This document shows, one piece after another, positions 35,301-44,934 of a DNA stretch of 64,000 nt (position 1 is the first letter of the stretch; every line of letters begins with the position of its first letter). Below the pieces are notes generated by a model. It ran no database searches, was not told where the DNA came from, and saw only the letters and a list, made by a program, of their open reading frames with translations. Position numbers and translations under genes: made by a program. The stretch comes from Malachius bipustulatus (lineage: Eukaryota > Arthropoda > Insecta > Coleoptera > Melyridae): contig OU342636.1 in assembly GCA_910589415.1 (NCBI GenBank), positions 42,733,735-42,797,734 on the forward strand. Direction: 5' to 3'.

Positions 35301-35816
35301 GCAGTCAGTGTGACACATTCCAAGGTAATGTATTACTATGTCAATTATACACAGATTCGGCATTTATTTCAGCCAAATGGGCCTAAACTGTGGCCATTGT
35401 TCACGCAGCCGGCACGGGTATTGAAAGATCTTTTGGTCTTTGTAAATTAACTATCTTGCTGTACAGTTCAGCTGTTGATGGCTGCTAGTTTCTGTTGGCA
35501 TTTACATAGCTTTGGCACATGCAACTTTGTAGGCAATTTAGGTATGCAGATATGCGAGTAAATTAATAAAGGATATTTTTTTAGACAAAATAGTAAAATC
35601 AGGGTTAAGACTAGATTATCATTTCTATAACGATTATTAATCAAAATGTTTTTGAGCATGTTTAAAATATGAACATGTTTAAATTAAGCATTATCTGCGG
35701 CAGAAAGCGGAAAATAATTACTAAAAAATCAAGTTTGGAGCACACAAAAGCGACTGAGATGATCTATCTCATGCTCAAAAGTAAATTGATGCACTCGTTA
35801 AACTGGGGAGCTAAAT
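32301..35816. other. AT-rich spacer, mostly unassigned
   Basis: No recognised gene. 35040-35390 is GC-richer with splice-like sites ('gg-gtaagtatc' at 35091, 'ttttaacag' ending at 35150, 'caag-gtaatg' at 35323, 'tttatttcag' ending at 35373), but the implied exon has stops in every forward frame. 33100 has a lone 'caccctgtatg' MITE end. Confidence 0.4.
33530..33724 (-). CDS. Possible coding exon, unrecognised
   Basis: An ATG in good context ('accATGA' at 33724) opens a 64-codon frame with a normal mix of residues, starting 'MTDPGVTPDFIEGVIKLC', and a stop at 33530. Local GC is higher than the flanks. I do not recognise it. A 'gaaa-gtgggt' donor near its end is possible. It could be a first exon or a chance frame. 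Confidence 0.22.
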   Translation of the reverse strand: MTDPGVTPDFIEGVIKLCRLQMKPALLKSTDRFDCSETGSHYLIYKMEIFINRRESQKVGLSIV

Positions 35817-35966
35817 ACAGGGTGAGTCATTAGTATGAAAAAGCTTTATTATAAATAAACACCGGTTATGATCGTGATACCAAAATTAACCTAATGTTTT
35901 CGCAAATAGCAGGCCAAAAGTGCAGTTTGTAAAAGTTTTTTCAGATATACAGGGTGACCCTGTATA
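35817..35966. mobile_element. CAGGGTG element ends with a head-to-head junction
   Basis: 'tacagggtgagtcattag' starts at 35817. At 35945-35966 'tatacagggtgaccctgtata' is a perfect palindrome made of two abutting element ends. Confidence 0.65.
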
Positions 35967-36914
35967 TTACGGGTTACACAATAAAACTTTCATATTTTAA
36001 ATAGGATAGGATATACATCAGTTTACGTGTGTTCTAATATCTCCATTCGATAAAATCCTATTCAGCCAACACGGTATAAAGCTTCCTTTAAAATAATATA
36101 CCTACTAAAGCACTATTTAAAAACAAGCCAGCAGTTAAATTGGAGTCAAAAAGTGCTTTACAAATCTGTCGTCCTAGTAAAGATCAAATAAAATTTGAAT
36201 GTAGTCTCTCTTTCCAGCATAAATTGTTTCAGGGCGTGCTTTTGTAGTGAAATAAACCCACGAGTTTTCCAGCGTGTTAGCCACAAAGGCGACGCAAGAG
36301 TACCGCATTCACTTATCAGAAATCCAAGCTATAACCATACCATATAACCCTTAAGAATGGTCATTCCCTTTTTCCCATTTATAAAACCGCTTTTCCACCA
36401 AATAAAATAAGAATCACAATAAAATAAAAGCCAGTTGACATTGTCCAGGGACGTTTAATTGTGTTGACTTTCAAGTAAGATAAGCTACCCCTTCTCGATA
36501 AAGTTTTGCTAACGTCGTAAAAAGACATAGGCGGAGTGGAGTATTTTTGTGGATACTTTTCGTCAGATTTTTCTTTTTGAAACTATGTATCTATAGATTC
36601 CACAATTGTATAATTGAATAATTGATCTTGCTGCCTAATATACAGGATGAATCGTGCTTAAACCATCTTGCAGAGAAAACTTTATTTGGTGAAAAAAGTG
36701 CATAAACATGTACCAAAAAAATGGTTCCTATATAAGAACGTTATAGAGCGATTAGTAGACAAAGATTTTGAAAAAAAAATTAAAAAGAGCTTCGATACTA
36801 ACTATGCAGTTTCCTAGGAAACTATATAGGTATACAGCTTTTAAGCCAGAGTGGCTTAGATCCTTATTAATATTCACTATAACATTCATAGACCAAAAAA
36901 AAGGTTAGTTAGAT
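35967..36914. other. Spacer
   Basis: No gene. 'atatacaggatgaatcgtgc' at 36641 resembles the end of a TA-flanked element and could be the left end of the transposon whose transposase fragment follows. Confidence 0.4.
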
Positions 36915-37110
36915 AGCTCATTACAATCCACCAGTCCCACGATGGCACTGTACTACCAGAATTTTCCGGAAAGACGGATTGGTCCCGGTTAATACTGCAA
37001 CCGTCCTTGGCCTGCGCGTTCTCTGGAATCCGGATGTGACCCCCTTAAATTTTTTCGTATGGGATACAATGAACCGTACCAATTGATTCATGTGATAAAC
37101 GTGGAAAATA
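36915..37110 (+). pseudogene. Mariner-like (IS630/Tc1/mariner) transposase fragment
   Basis: One frame gives 'HQSHDGT' (compare QQDGAxxH around the second catalytic Asp). A neighbouring frame gives 'FRKDGLVPVNTATVLG' followed by 'NPDVTPLNFFVWDTM', the well-known 'RSPDLTPLDFFLWGYLK' block of insect mariner-like transposases. The switch of frame and the lack of flanking domains show a dead fragment. The strand opposite carries a 94-codon open frame that is only its antisense shadow. Confidence 0.6.
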
Positions 37111-37524
37111 AATAAATACGGTTTTATTGCAAATACATTTTTTTTCGCGTTTATCTCGAAATTGGCACGGTTTACGAAAAATTTGCACCAAGTCAAAAAG
37201 TCCAAGAATTAAACAGAGAATTCGAATAATTATTGTTTATTGTAGAGTAAAGTCGGCACACAAAAAATTCGAGGGTGTTACCTTGGGTAAGGCCGGCAAA
37301 AGGTATTGAAAAACAATTAGGCAGCTCCAATTAAATATTGAGTTCTTGAAGTATAATGGATGCCCCAAATTTTAATTCATTATTTTTAAAAATTTTTGGG
37401 AGAAACTTGAAATAAAAAACAAAAAAAACCCTTCACATCCTGTATCTCGGAAACAAAAACTCTCACGCCGTGTATATTTTTATATAATTTTTTAATTATA
37501 ATAAATTGTCGTCTTCAAGCCAGC
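37111..37524. other. Spacer
   Basis: No recognised gene; the 60-codon open stretch 37127-37309 is basic and featureless. Confidence 0.4.
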
Positions 37525-40500
37525 AAAATTTTGATGAAAAAAATTCTTTTTGAAACAAAAATCCGGAGCTAACCTGGCCATACTGAAAATTTAATTTTCA
37601 GAGCTAACCTGGGCTGACCTGGGCTAACCTGGGCTAACCTGGGCTGACAACAAAAATCCGGAGCTTACCTGGCCATACTGAAAATTTAATTTTCAGAGCT
37701 TTTAAAAAAAAACTATAAGACAATTTGAAAAAAAAATATGCTAACCTGGGTTCCATTTTTTTTTTCAAAAATTTTTCCCTTAAAAATTAATTTAATTTTG
37801 TTTCCAAAATTTTTTCCTCAAAAATTGATTTTCAAAATTTTTGTCGTATAGTTTTTTTTTCAAAAGCTCTGAAAATTAAATTTTCAGTAGAGCCAGGTTA
37901 GCTCCGGATTTTTGTTTGTCAGCCCAGGTCAGCCCAGGTTAGCTATGAAAATTTAATTATCAGTAAGGCTAGGTTAGCTCCGGATTTTTGTATGTCAGCC
38001 CAGGCTAGTCCAGGTCAGCCTAGGTTAGCTCTGAAAATTAAATTTTCAGTAGGGCCAGGTTAACTCCGGATTTTTGTTTGTCAGCTCAGGCTAGCTCTGA
38101 AAATTAAATTATCAGTAAGGCCAGGTTAGCTCCGAATTTTTGTTTTGTCAGCCCAGGTTAGCCCAGGTTAGCCCAGGTTAGCTCTGAAAATTAAATTTTC
38201 AGTAAGGCCAGGTTAGCTCCGAATTTTTGTTAGTCAGCCCAGGTTAGCCCAGGTTAGCTCTGAAAATTAAATTTTTAGTAAGGCCAGGTTAGCTCCGGAT
38301 TTTTGTTTGTCAGCCCAGGTTAGCTCTGAAAATTTAATTATCAGTAAGGCTAGGTTAGCTCCGGATTTTTGTATGTCAGCCCAGGCTAGCCCAGGTTAGC
38401 TCTGAAAATTAAATTTTCAGTAAGGCCAGGTTAGCTCCTGATTTTTGTTTGTCAGCCCAGTTTTTATTCAAAATTTTTTATTAAATTTTTTTTTCATATT
38501 TTTTCCAAAATTTTTAAAAAAATTTTTCATCGCAATTTTTTTTTCAAAATTTTTTCATCAAAATTTTTTTTCAAAATTTTTTCCCTAAATTTTTTTTCAA
38601 AATTTATTTTTAAATTTTTTATTCCAAATTTTTTGAATTTTCTTTTATTTTTTTTTTAAATTTATTTTTTCAATAAATTTTTAATTTTTTTTTTAATTCT
38701 TTCCATTTTTTTTTTAAATTTTTTCCTCAAAAATTGATTTTCAATTTTTTTTCAAAAATTTTTCCCTCAAAAATTGATTTTTAATTTTCAAAATTTTTGT
38801 CGTATAGTTTTGTTTTCAAAAGCTCTGAAAATTAAATTTTCAGTAGGGCCAGGTTAGCTCCGGATTTTTGTATGTCAGCCCAGGTTAGCTCTGAAAATTA
38901 AATTTTCAGTAAGGCGAGATTAGCTCCGGATCTTTGTATGTCAGCCCAGGTTAGCCCAGGTCAGCCCAGGTTAGCTCTGAAAATTAAATTTTCAGTATGG
39001 CCAGGTTATAGCTCCGGATTTTTGTTTCAAAAAGAATTTTTTTCATCAAAATTTTTTTTCAAATTTTTTTTTCAAAATGTTTTCCCTAAATTTTTTCAGT
39101 TTTTTATTCAATTTTTTTTTCAAAATTGATTTTAAATTTTTTTTCAAAATTTATTTTTTCAAAATTTTTTTTCATTTTTTCCTCCAAAATTTTAATTTCA
39201 AATTTTTTTCTTCAATTTTTTTTTTTAATTTTTTTTTTATTTTTTCCTCAAGTTTTTTTTTCAAACTTTTTGTCTTATAGTTTTTTTTTTAAATTTTCAG
39301 TACGGCCAGGTTAGCTCCGGATTTTTGTTTGTCAGCCCAGGTCAGCCCAGGTTAGCTCTGAAAATTAAATTTTCAGTAGGCCAGGTTAGCTCCGGATTTT
39401 TGTTTATCAGCCCAGTTTTTATTCAAAATTTTTTATTAAAATTTTTTTTTCATATTTTTTCCAAAATTTTTAAATTTTTTTTTCAAAATTTTTTCCCCAA
39501 GTTTTTTTTCCAAATAAATTTTTAAATTTTTTTATTCCAAATTTCTTGAAAATTTTTTTAACCTTTTTTTCAAAATTTATTTTTTCGAATTTTTTTTTTA
39601 TTTTTTTTTCAAAAATTCTTTCTATTTTTTTTCAAAATTTTTTTCCTCAAAAATTGATATTAAATTATTTTTCAAAAATTTTTTCCTCCAAAATTTATAT
39701 TAAATTTTTTTCAAAAAATTTTTTTTTTCAAAATTTTTTTTCAAAATTTTTTCATCAAATTTTTTTTCCAAAATTTTTTCCCTAATTTTTTGTCCAAATT
39801 TATTTTTAAATTTTTTTATTCCAAATTTCTTGAAAATTTTTTAAAATTTAATTTTCAGGCTTTTGAAAAAAAAACTATACGACAAAAATTTTGAAAATCA
39901 ATTTTTGAGGAAAAAATTTTGGAAACAAAATTAAATTAATTTTTAAGGGAAAAATTTTTGAAAAAAAAAATGGAACCCAGGTTAGCATATTTTTTTTTCA
40001 AATTGTCTTATAGTTTTTTTTTCAAAAGCTCTGAAAATTAAATTTTCAGTATGGCCAGGTAAGCTCCGGATTTTTGTTGTCAGCCCAGGTTAGCCCAGGT
40101 TAGCCCAGGTCAGCCCAGGTTAGCTCTGAAAATTAAATTTTCAGTAAGGCCAGGTTAGCTCCGGATTTTTGTTTGTCAGCCCAGGCTAGCCCAGGTTAGC
40201 TCTGAAAATTAAATTTTCAGTAAGGCCAGGTTAGCTCCTGATTTTTGTTTGTCAGCCCAGGTTTTATTCAAAATTTTTTATTAAATTTTTTTTTCATATT
40301 TTTTCCAAAATTTAAAAAAAAAATTTTCATCGCAATTTTTTTTTCAAAATTTTTTCATCAAAATTTTTTTTCAAAATTTTTTCCCTAAATTTTTTTTCAA
40401 AATTTATTTTTAAATTTTTTATTCCAAGTTTTTTGAAAATTTCTTTTATTTTTTTTTTTAATTTATTTTTTCAATAAATTTTTAATTTTTTTTTAATTCT

Positions 40501-41345
40501 TTCCATTTTTTTTTAATTTTTTCCTCAAAAATTGATTTTCAATTTTTTTTCAAAAATTTTTCCCTCAAAAATTGATTTTTAATTTTCAAAATTTTTGTCG
40601 TATATAGTTTTGTTTTCAAAAGCTCTGAAAATTAAATTTTCAGTAGGGCCAGGTTAGCTCCGGATTTTTGTATGTCAGCCCAGGTTAGCTCTGAAAATTA
40701 AATTTTCAGTAAGGCGAGATTAGCTCCGGATTTTTGTATGTCAGCCCAGGTTAGCCCAGGTCAGCCCAGGTTAGCTCTGAAAATTAAATTTTCAGTATGG
40801 CCAGGTTAACTCCGGATTTTTGTTTCAAAAAGAATTTTTTTCATCAAAATTTTTTTTCAATTTTTTTTTCAAAATTTTTTCCCTAAATTTTTTCAGTTTT
40901 TTATTCAATTTTTTTTTTCAAAATTGATTTTAAATTTTTTTTCAAAATTTATTTTTTCAAATTTTTTTTTTCATTGTTTCCTCCAAAATTTTAATTTGAA
41001 ATTTTTTTCTTCAAATTTTTTTTTCAAAAAATTTTTTTTTTATTTTTTCCTCAAATTTTTTTTCAAACTTTTTGTCTTATAGTTTTTTTTTAAAAGCTCT
41101 GAAAATTTAATTTTTAGTATGGCCAGGTTAGCTCCGGATTTTTGTTGTCAGCCCAGGTTAGCCCAGGTCAGCCCAGGTTAGCTCTGAAAATTAAATTTTC
41201 AGTATGGCCAGGTTAGCTCCGGATTTCATCAAAATTTTTTTTCAAATTTTTTTTTCAAAATTTTTTCCCTAAATTTTTTCAGTTTTTCATTCAATTTTTT
41301 TTTCAAAATTGATTTTAAATTTTTTTTCAAAATTTATTTTTTCTT
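37525..41345. repeat. Complex satellite, 3.8 kb, with 66+10n-bp modules and A/T-tract blocks
   Basis: Two sequence types alternate. The first is a module with the near-palindrome 'ctgaaaattaaattttcag', then 'aaggccaggttagctccgg', 'atttttgtttgtcagcccag' and a variable number of 10-bp 'gttagcccag' units; successive modules measure 66, 76 or 86 bp. The second is long T-rich stretches of 'ttttttcaaaa' type. 38320-39300 recurs at 40120-41110, offset 1,800 bp. 37525-37890 is an inverted copy of about 39842-40130. The Phe/Lys-rich open frames across the T-rich blocks are artefacts of composition. No transposase or RNA gene is visible. Confidence 0.95.
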
Positions 41346-41651
41346 TTTTTTTATAATTTTTTAAAAACCTGCAAAAATCTGACTCATTTTTTTTTTCAAA
41401 ATTACATTCTCTGTCATTATTAACGATTATTATAAAACCATTCCCTTTCTTATGCTTAAAAGCTTAATCAAAATACAAAAATTAAAGACAAATTTTTTAA
41501 AAATCGTTTCGTGAAATTTTAAAAGAATGATTGTAAATGTTTTCTATTTTATTTTAAAAGATAACCCTTTCCAAATAGGAAATGAGTTGCTAATTACAAA
41601 GAACTAGCAAAAAAGTTGCAGAGTTCGGCTGCAAATTAACGTTATCATAGA
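41346..41651. other. Spacer
   Basis: AT-rich flank of the satellite with no gene. The last bases include the left target-duplication copy of the next element. Confidence 0.4.
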
Positions 41652-42207
41652 CTATTGTTGAGGTTGCATCCCAAAGAACACTGTACGCGGGGCGGTGGCT
41701 CAGTGGATAAGAACACAACATAGAGCACACTGGAACCGTACAACAGGAAACAAACATGGTAAGGTGATGATCAAGGAGCCCTCTCAAAACCTTGCCAGAC
41801 AGATACTGCAACTAAATAGAATGCAGATCAGAACGGTGGTGGGTCTTCTCACAGGACACTGCCACCTAAGAGTACACCTACATAAACTGGGGATATACAG
41901 AGAAGACCCAATTTGTAGACTCTGCAATGAAGAAGACGAGACAGCTTCTCATGTGATATTCGAGTGTCCAGCACTCGCACGAACACGCTATGCGGTCCTG
42001 GGACCAATCAGTCCCGGGAGCCATCTAGCGGTAAAAACCTTGGTTAGCGGGCTGCTAAACCTTGTCAAAGGAACGGAGCTCTTCTAATCAAGGAGAATCT
42101 AAATGTGAGAAATACAATAAGCCCGCTGGCTTCAGTGTTTGGGACCTAATAAACCATCTCTCACATTTAGTTAAAATACCAAATACCAAATACCATTGTT
42201 GAGGTTT
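41652..42207 (+). mobile_element. Non-LTR retrotransposon 3' end with tRNA-like head, complete with target duplications
   Basis: 'attgttgaggtt' occurs at 41652-41663 and again just after 42193, giving a 12-bp target-site duplication. The insert ends in three copies of 'aaatacc'. Its first bases hold 'gcggggcggtggctcagtgg', a tRNA 5' end with an A box, but no B box follows. From about 41695 an open frame runs to 42087, coding for the C-terminal end of a LINE: 'KVMIKEPSQNLARQIL', 'VVGLLTGHCHLRVHLHKLGI' and the zinc knuckle 'CRLCNEEDETASHVIFEC' (CX2CX8HX4C). Reverse transcriptase and RNase H are absent. Either a 5'-truncated LINE copy or a SINE borrowing an unusually long LINE tail fits. Confidence 0.8.
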
Positions 42208-42396
42208 GACAATGAAACCTATACCTATATCTATTCCACAATTTACCGGTTTATCACCACCTGGCATCAACTTTAAATTGAGGTTATTAGCAAGATTGAC
42301 ATAAAGAGATGAAATCTATAGTTTCCAGAGGCAGCATTTATTCAGTGTAGATTTTACCTGATTTAGGATTTAGGGCTGTCAATACCTTTGTCAGGC
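42208..42396. other. Spacer with a possible poly(A) signal
   Basis: On the minus strand AATAAA lies near 42340, about 60 bp after the stop of the open frame described next. Confidence 0.35.
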
Positions 42397-42621
42397 TCAA
42401 CATCGGTCACATTTAGGAGTCGTTATAGGATGTTCGCACTTGAATCTACCCATTAATAATGATGCAGCGATACGTCGCTTTTCACCCTTCGACTCTAAAT
42501 ATGCCTGACATGCACTTCTGTATGCGTTGTCCGAACTTGATGAAGGACTCGATTTAATTTTTATTCCATTATACACCAGGGAAGAAACAACAATTTTGGT
42601 AGGTAACCAAAAAACCTGCAT
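42397..42621 (-). CDS. Possible 3'-terminal exon, unrecognised
   Basis: An acceptor-like 'tattaatgcag' precedes an open frame of about 73 codons with a balanced composition ('SDNAYRSACQAYLESKGEKR', then 'LLMGRFKCEHP'), ending in TGA. An AATAAA follows within about 60 bp on the same strand. The pyrimidine tract is weak. I do not recognise the product. It may be a real last exon or a piece of an unfamiliar element. Confidence 0.28.
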   Translation of the reverse strand: MQVFWLPTKIVVSSLVYNGIKIKSSPSSSSDNAYRSACQAYLESKGEKRRIAASLLMGRFKCEHPITTPKCDRC

Positions 42622-43982
42622 TAATACTTTTATCTTTTTTTGATTTTTTTTTCCATCTAAATCTATTTAAAAATGATGAAAAAGTGTTCCGTTTAGTTCT
42701 ACTGGGACCAATTTATTTTACTTAATAGTTCTGCATGACTATACCTACCAACGACATTTTCTGTACCTATTATAATTTTATTTAGTGATGAAAGTTAGAT
42801 CAGAAGGAAAGCTAATAAGAAGAAGAAGGCTAGTGAAGTTGTCAGTGCCAGAGTAGTTTGGAATGTAAATGTGATCAAAAACAGTTTAGTTGTATAGTAA
42901 AAGACAAAAGTTGTGTTTAGTACTTACCCACTGTTTAGATAGAAAGTGAAAGTGAAGGGTGAATGGTTTGGAGAAGTATCAAATAGAGAAAATAATAGAA
43001 ACAAAATTATTCTTACTTGCCGAATACTGACTGCGTATGATTGCAATAAAAAAAAAAATTGGAGAAGCAATTTTTGCTGGTGAATCATTTTTTTTAAATC
43101 TTACCTCCCCGTATAATATAAACTCATACATAAGAGACCAAAAAAACTACAAGTTCTTCATACATAAAAAACTATAAAAATTGATGGGCTATTAAACCAA
43201 AAGGAAATAACAACCGAAACCAAATAGCTTAGGTGCTAGTGCCGTTAATTGTCAAAAGGCGAAGAGAAAATGTTCTTAGAGCGGCCTGTCTCTAATAGGT
43301 AGGTAAGTTAACAATTTAATACCACATTAGTGTCAAAATTTACTATTAACAGATGCTTTATTTCTAGCAACCACTGTGTTTTGTGTTTTTGTTTTCTAAA
43401 GTTGTAGGTAGCTAAGATTTATTTTCATTACGTAAAGAGTCGTTTAGCTGGTTTTTCATTTGGTCTTCATAATAGCGAAAGAGGATAAAATTAAATAATT
43501 AAACCAATTAGAACTCATAAAATTCCTCACAGAAAAATACTTAGGTATGCATATTCTTAATATTTGGACGGCTTCCTGTTGAAGGCCTAATAATAGCTCA
43601 TTATATTACCCCGTGGTGATTTAACATTCTTTTAAGACCGAACAACTCGTTAAATGTAAATCATTAAATCAATTATCCACTTAAGTATTGTTATGTCTGC
43701 ACTTCTTCTTTCCGTTCTCCCTCAAAGAGGATAAAACGAAACAGGGATGAGCCGTCTGTTAACAAATTAGCTACTTATCACGTGAAAGAATTCTTCTTGA
43801 TCCGGATCTCTAAAAATTTCAAGTACGCATTAGTGATGGAAGTATACAAATACGTAAATTTACCTGTATCAATATGACTGACTGATTTAAGAAAAAGTAA
43901 ACGATTTGGAATATATGGAAGGGATAAAAGTTAATCAGATTCTTATTTTAAATAACACAGGTGAGGTGAGGACTCTTCATCA
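42622..43982. other. Spacer
   Basis: AT-rich with no gene. 42790-42850 and 42945-43010 are purine-rich on the plus strand. Confidence 0.45.
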
Positions 43983-44330
43983 GTCACAGAATTTTTAAGA
44001 GAAGCTATACCGGGTGATCCATTTTAGTCCACCTGGTCGACTATCTCGGAGCAGAAACGCGTCTCCGAAAAAGAAGTTTCCAACACAAGTTGAGTGCGGG
44101 GTCCAGGGGTCATATTTTTCGGGGGTCCGGGGGTCATTTCCGCGTTTGGTATATACCAAAATCATCCTGTTTTCCCCATCCCTCCTCAAAAGATGGTGAT
44201 AGGGGTAAGTGTAATTTGTCAAATAGAAACCCTTATTATTTGTCGCTATTTCCCGGTCGGTACACCAGGAAAAAGTTCCCAATTTGTGAACTCATTTTTG
44301 TCGTTTGACGTCAAGATAGATTTTTAAAAT
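43983..44330 (+). repeat. GC-rich repeat beginning TACCGGGTG
   Basis: Starts 'ataccgggtgatccatttta', a variant MITE end also seen at about 31158, 50512 and 59406. The body (44020-44170) is G/C-rich with 'ggggtccaggggtcat' and 'gggggtccgggggtcat' as a near-tandem pair. Overlapping open frames in several phases are a composition effect. Confidence 0.5.
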
Positions 44331-44589
44331 TATTTATATAAATATTTATTTTATATAATTATTATAAAAAAATCCAATAAAAATGGTTTTTAACAACGAA
44401 AACAGTGCAATAAAGTTATCAGAAAACGTCTTACATGCCCCTATCTTAACTTTTCATCTAGTATCCTATATTATGGAGGTAATTGAAATTTTTAGGTGAT
44501 GAAAATTATTCGATTTTTCATCACCCTGTTAATTTAAACATCACTATATGAAACCACATAAAAAAATAAATATTGTATGACTGTGGTAA

Positions 44590-44760
44590 AGCCCAAGTGT
44601 CAGAAGTTTTCAAGTAGCCTCAAGGGCTTCTGACGTAACCTAACGACTGCTGTGAAGCAGCCGGGACCCCCTTTTTAACGTACCTCCCGGAGCACGATCG
44701 GTCACGGAACTTTTTTACCACTATAATTGGTCACCCATCCAAATACTGACCAAACAAAGT
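44590..44760 (-). repeat. 5S-rRNA-like SINE-type repeat
   Basis: On the minus strand, 'ggtcagtatttggatgggtg' followed by 'acc' matches the 3' half of 5S rRNA (consensus 'GGTCAGTACTTGGATGGGTG'). It continues into 'ccgtgaccgatcgtgctccg', 'gtcccggctgcttcacagca' and 'cgttaggttacgtcag'. The rest of 5S is absent, so this is a 5S-derived SINE or a LINE segment carrying that motif, not an rRNA gene. Confidence 0.55.
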
Positions 44761-44934
44761 CATTCTGCACTTTAATTGGACTTTTTATGGGCGCTTTAAA
44801 AGAACCACCCTGTATAACATTACACGAACCCTATTATTAAATAGGAACTCATTACAAAAGTGCCAAAAATTGAGGCGAGAGTTTCAAAGGGGATGTTTTT
44901 TTTTTACATAATCTGACGTGAATACGAACATCTT
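44761..44934. other. Spacer with a MITE end
   Basis: 'ccaccctgtata' at 44807-44818 is a CAGGGTG-type end, possibly the partner of the TACCGGGTG start at 43990. Confidence 0.4.

Noticed and set aside
36921..37205. 94-codon minus-strand frame
   Set aside because: Antisense of the mariner-like block NPDVTPLNFFVWD on the plus strand.
37560..38460. Telomere-like repeats (aggtta words)
   Set aside because: The 10-bp unit is gttagcccag, not the insect TTAGG repeat, and it is interspersed with other modules.
38938..39785. Five overlapping Phe/Lys-rich open frames
   Set aside because: They come from T-rich satellite sequence that lacks stop codons by composition; they occur in several frames and have no domain.
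44014..44327. Four overlapping frames on both strands in a GC-rich patch
   Set aside because: Open frames in several phases at once reflect GC content; the segment is a repeat starting TACCGGGTG.
44700..44755. 5S rRNA gene
   Set aside because: Only the 3' GGATGGGTGACC part matches; the internal control region and the closing stem are absent.
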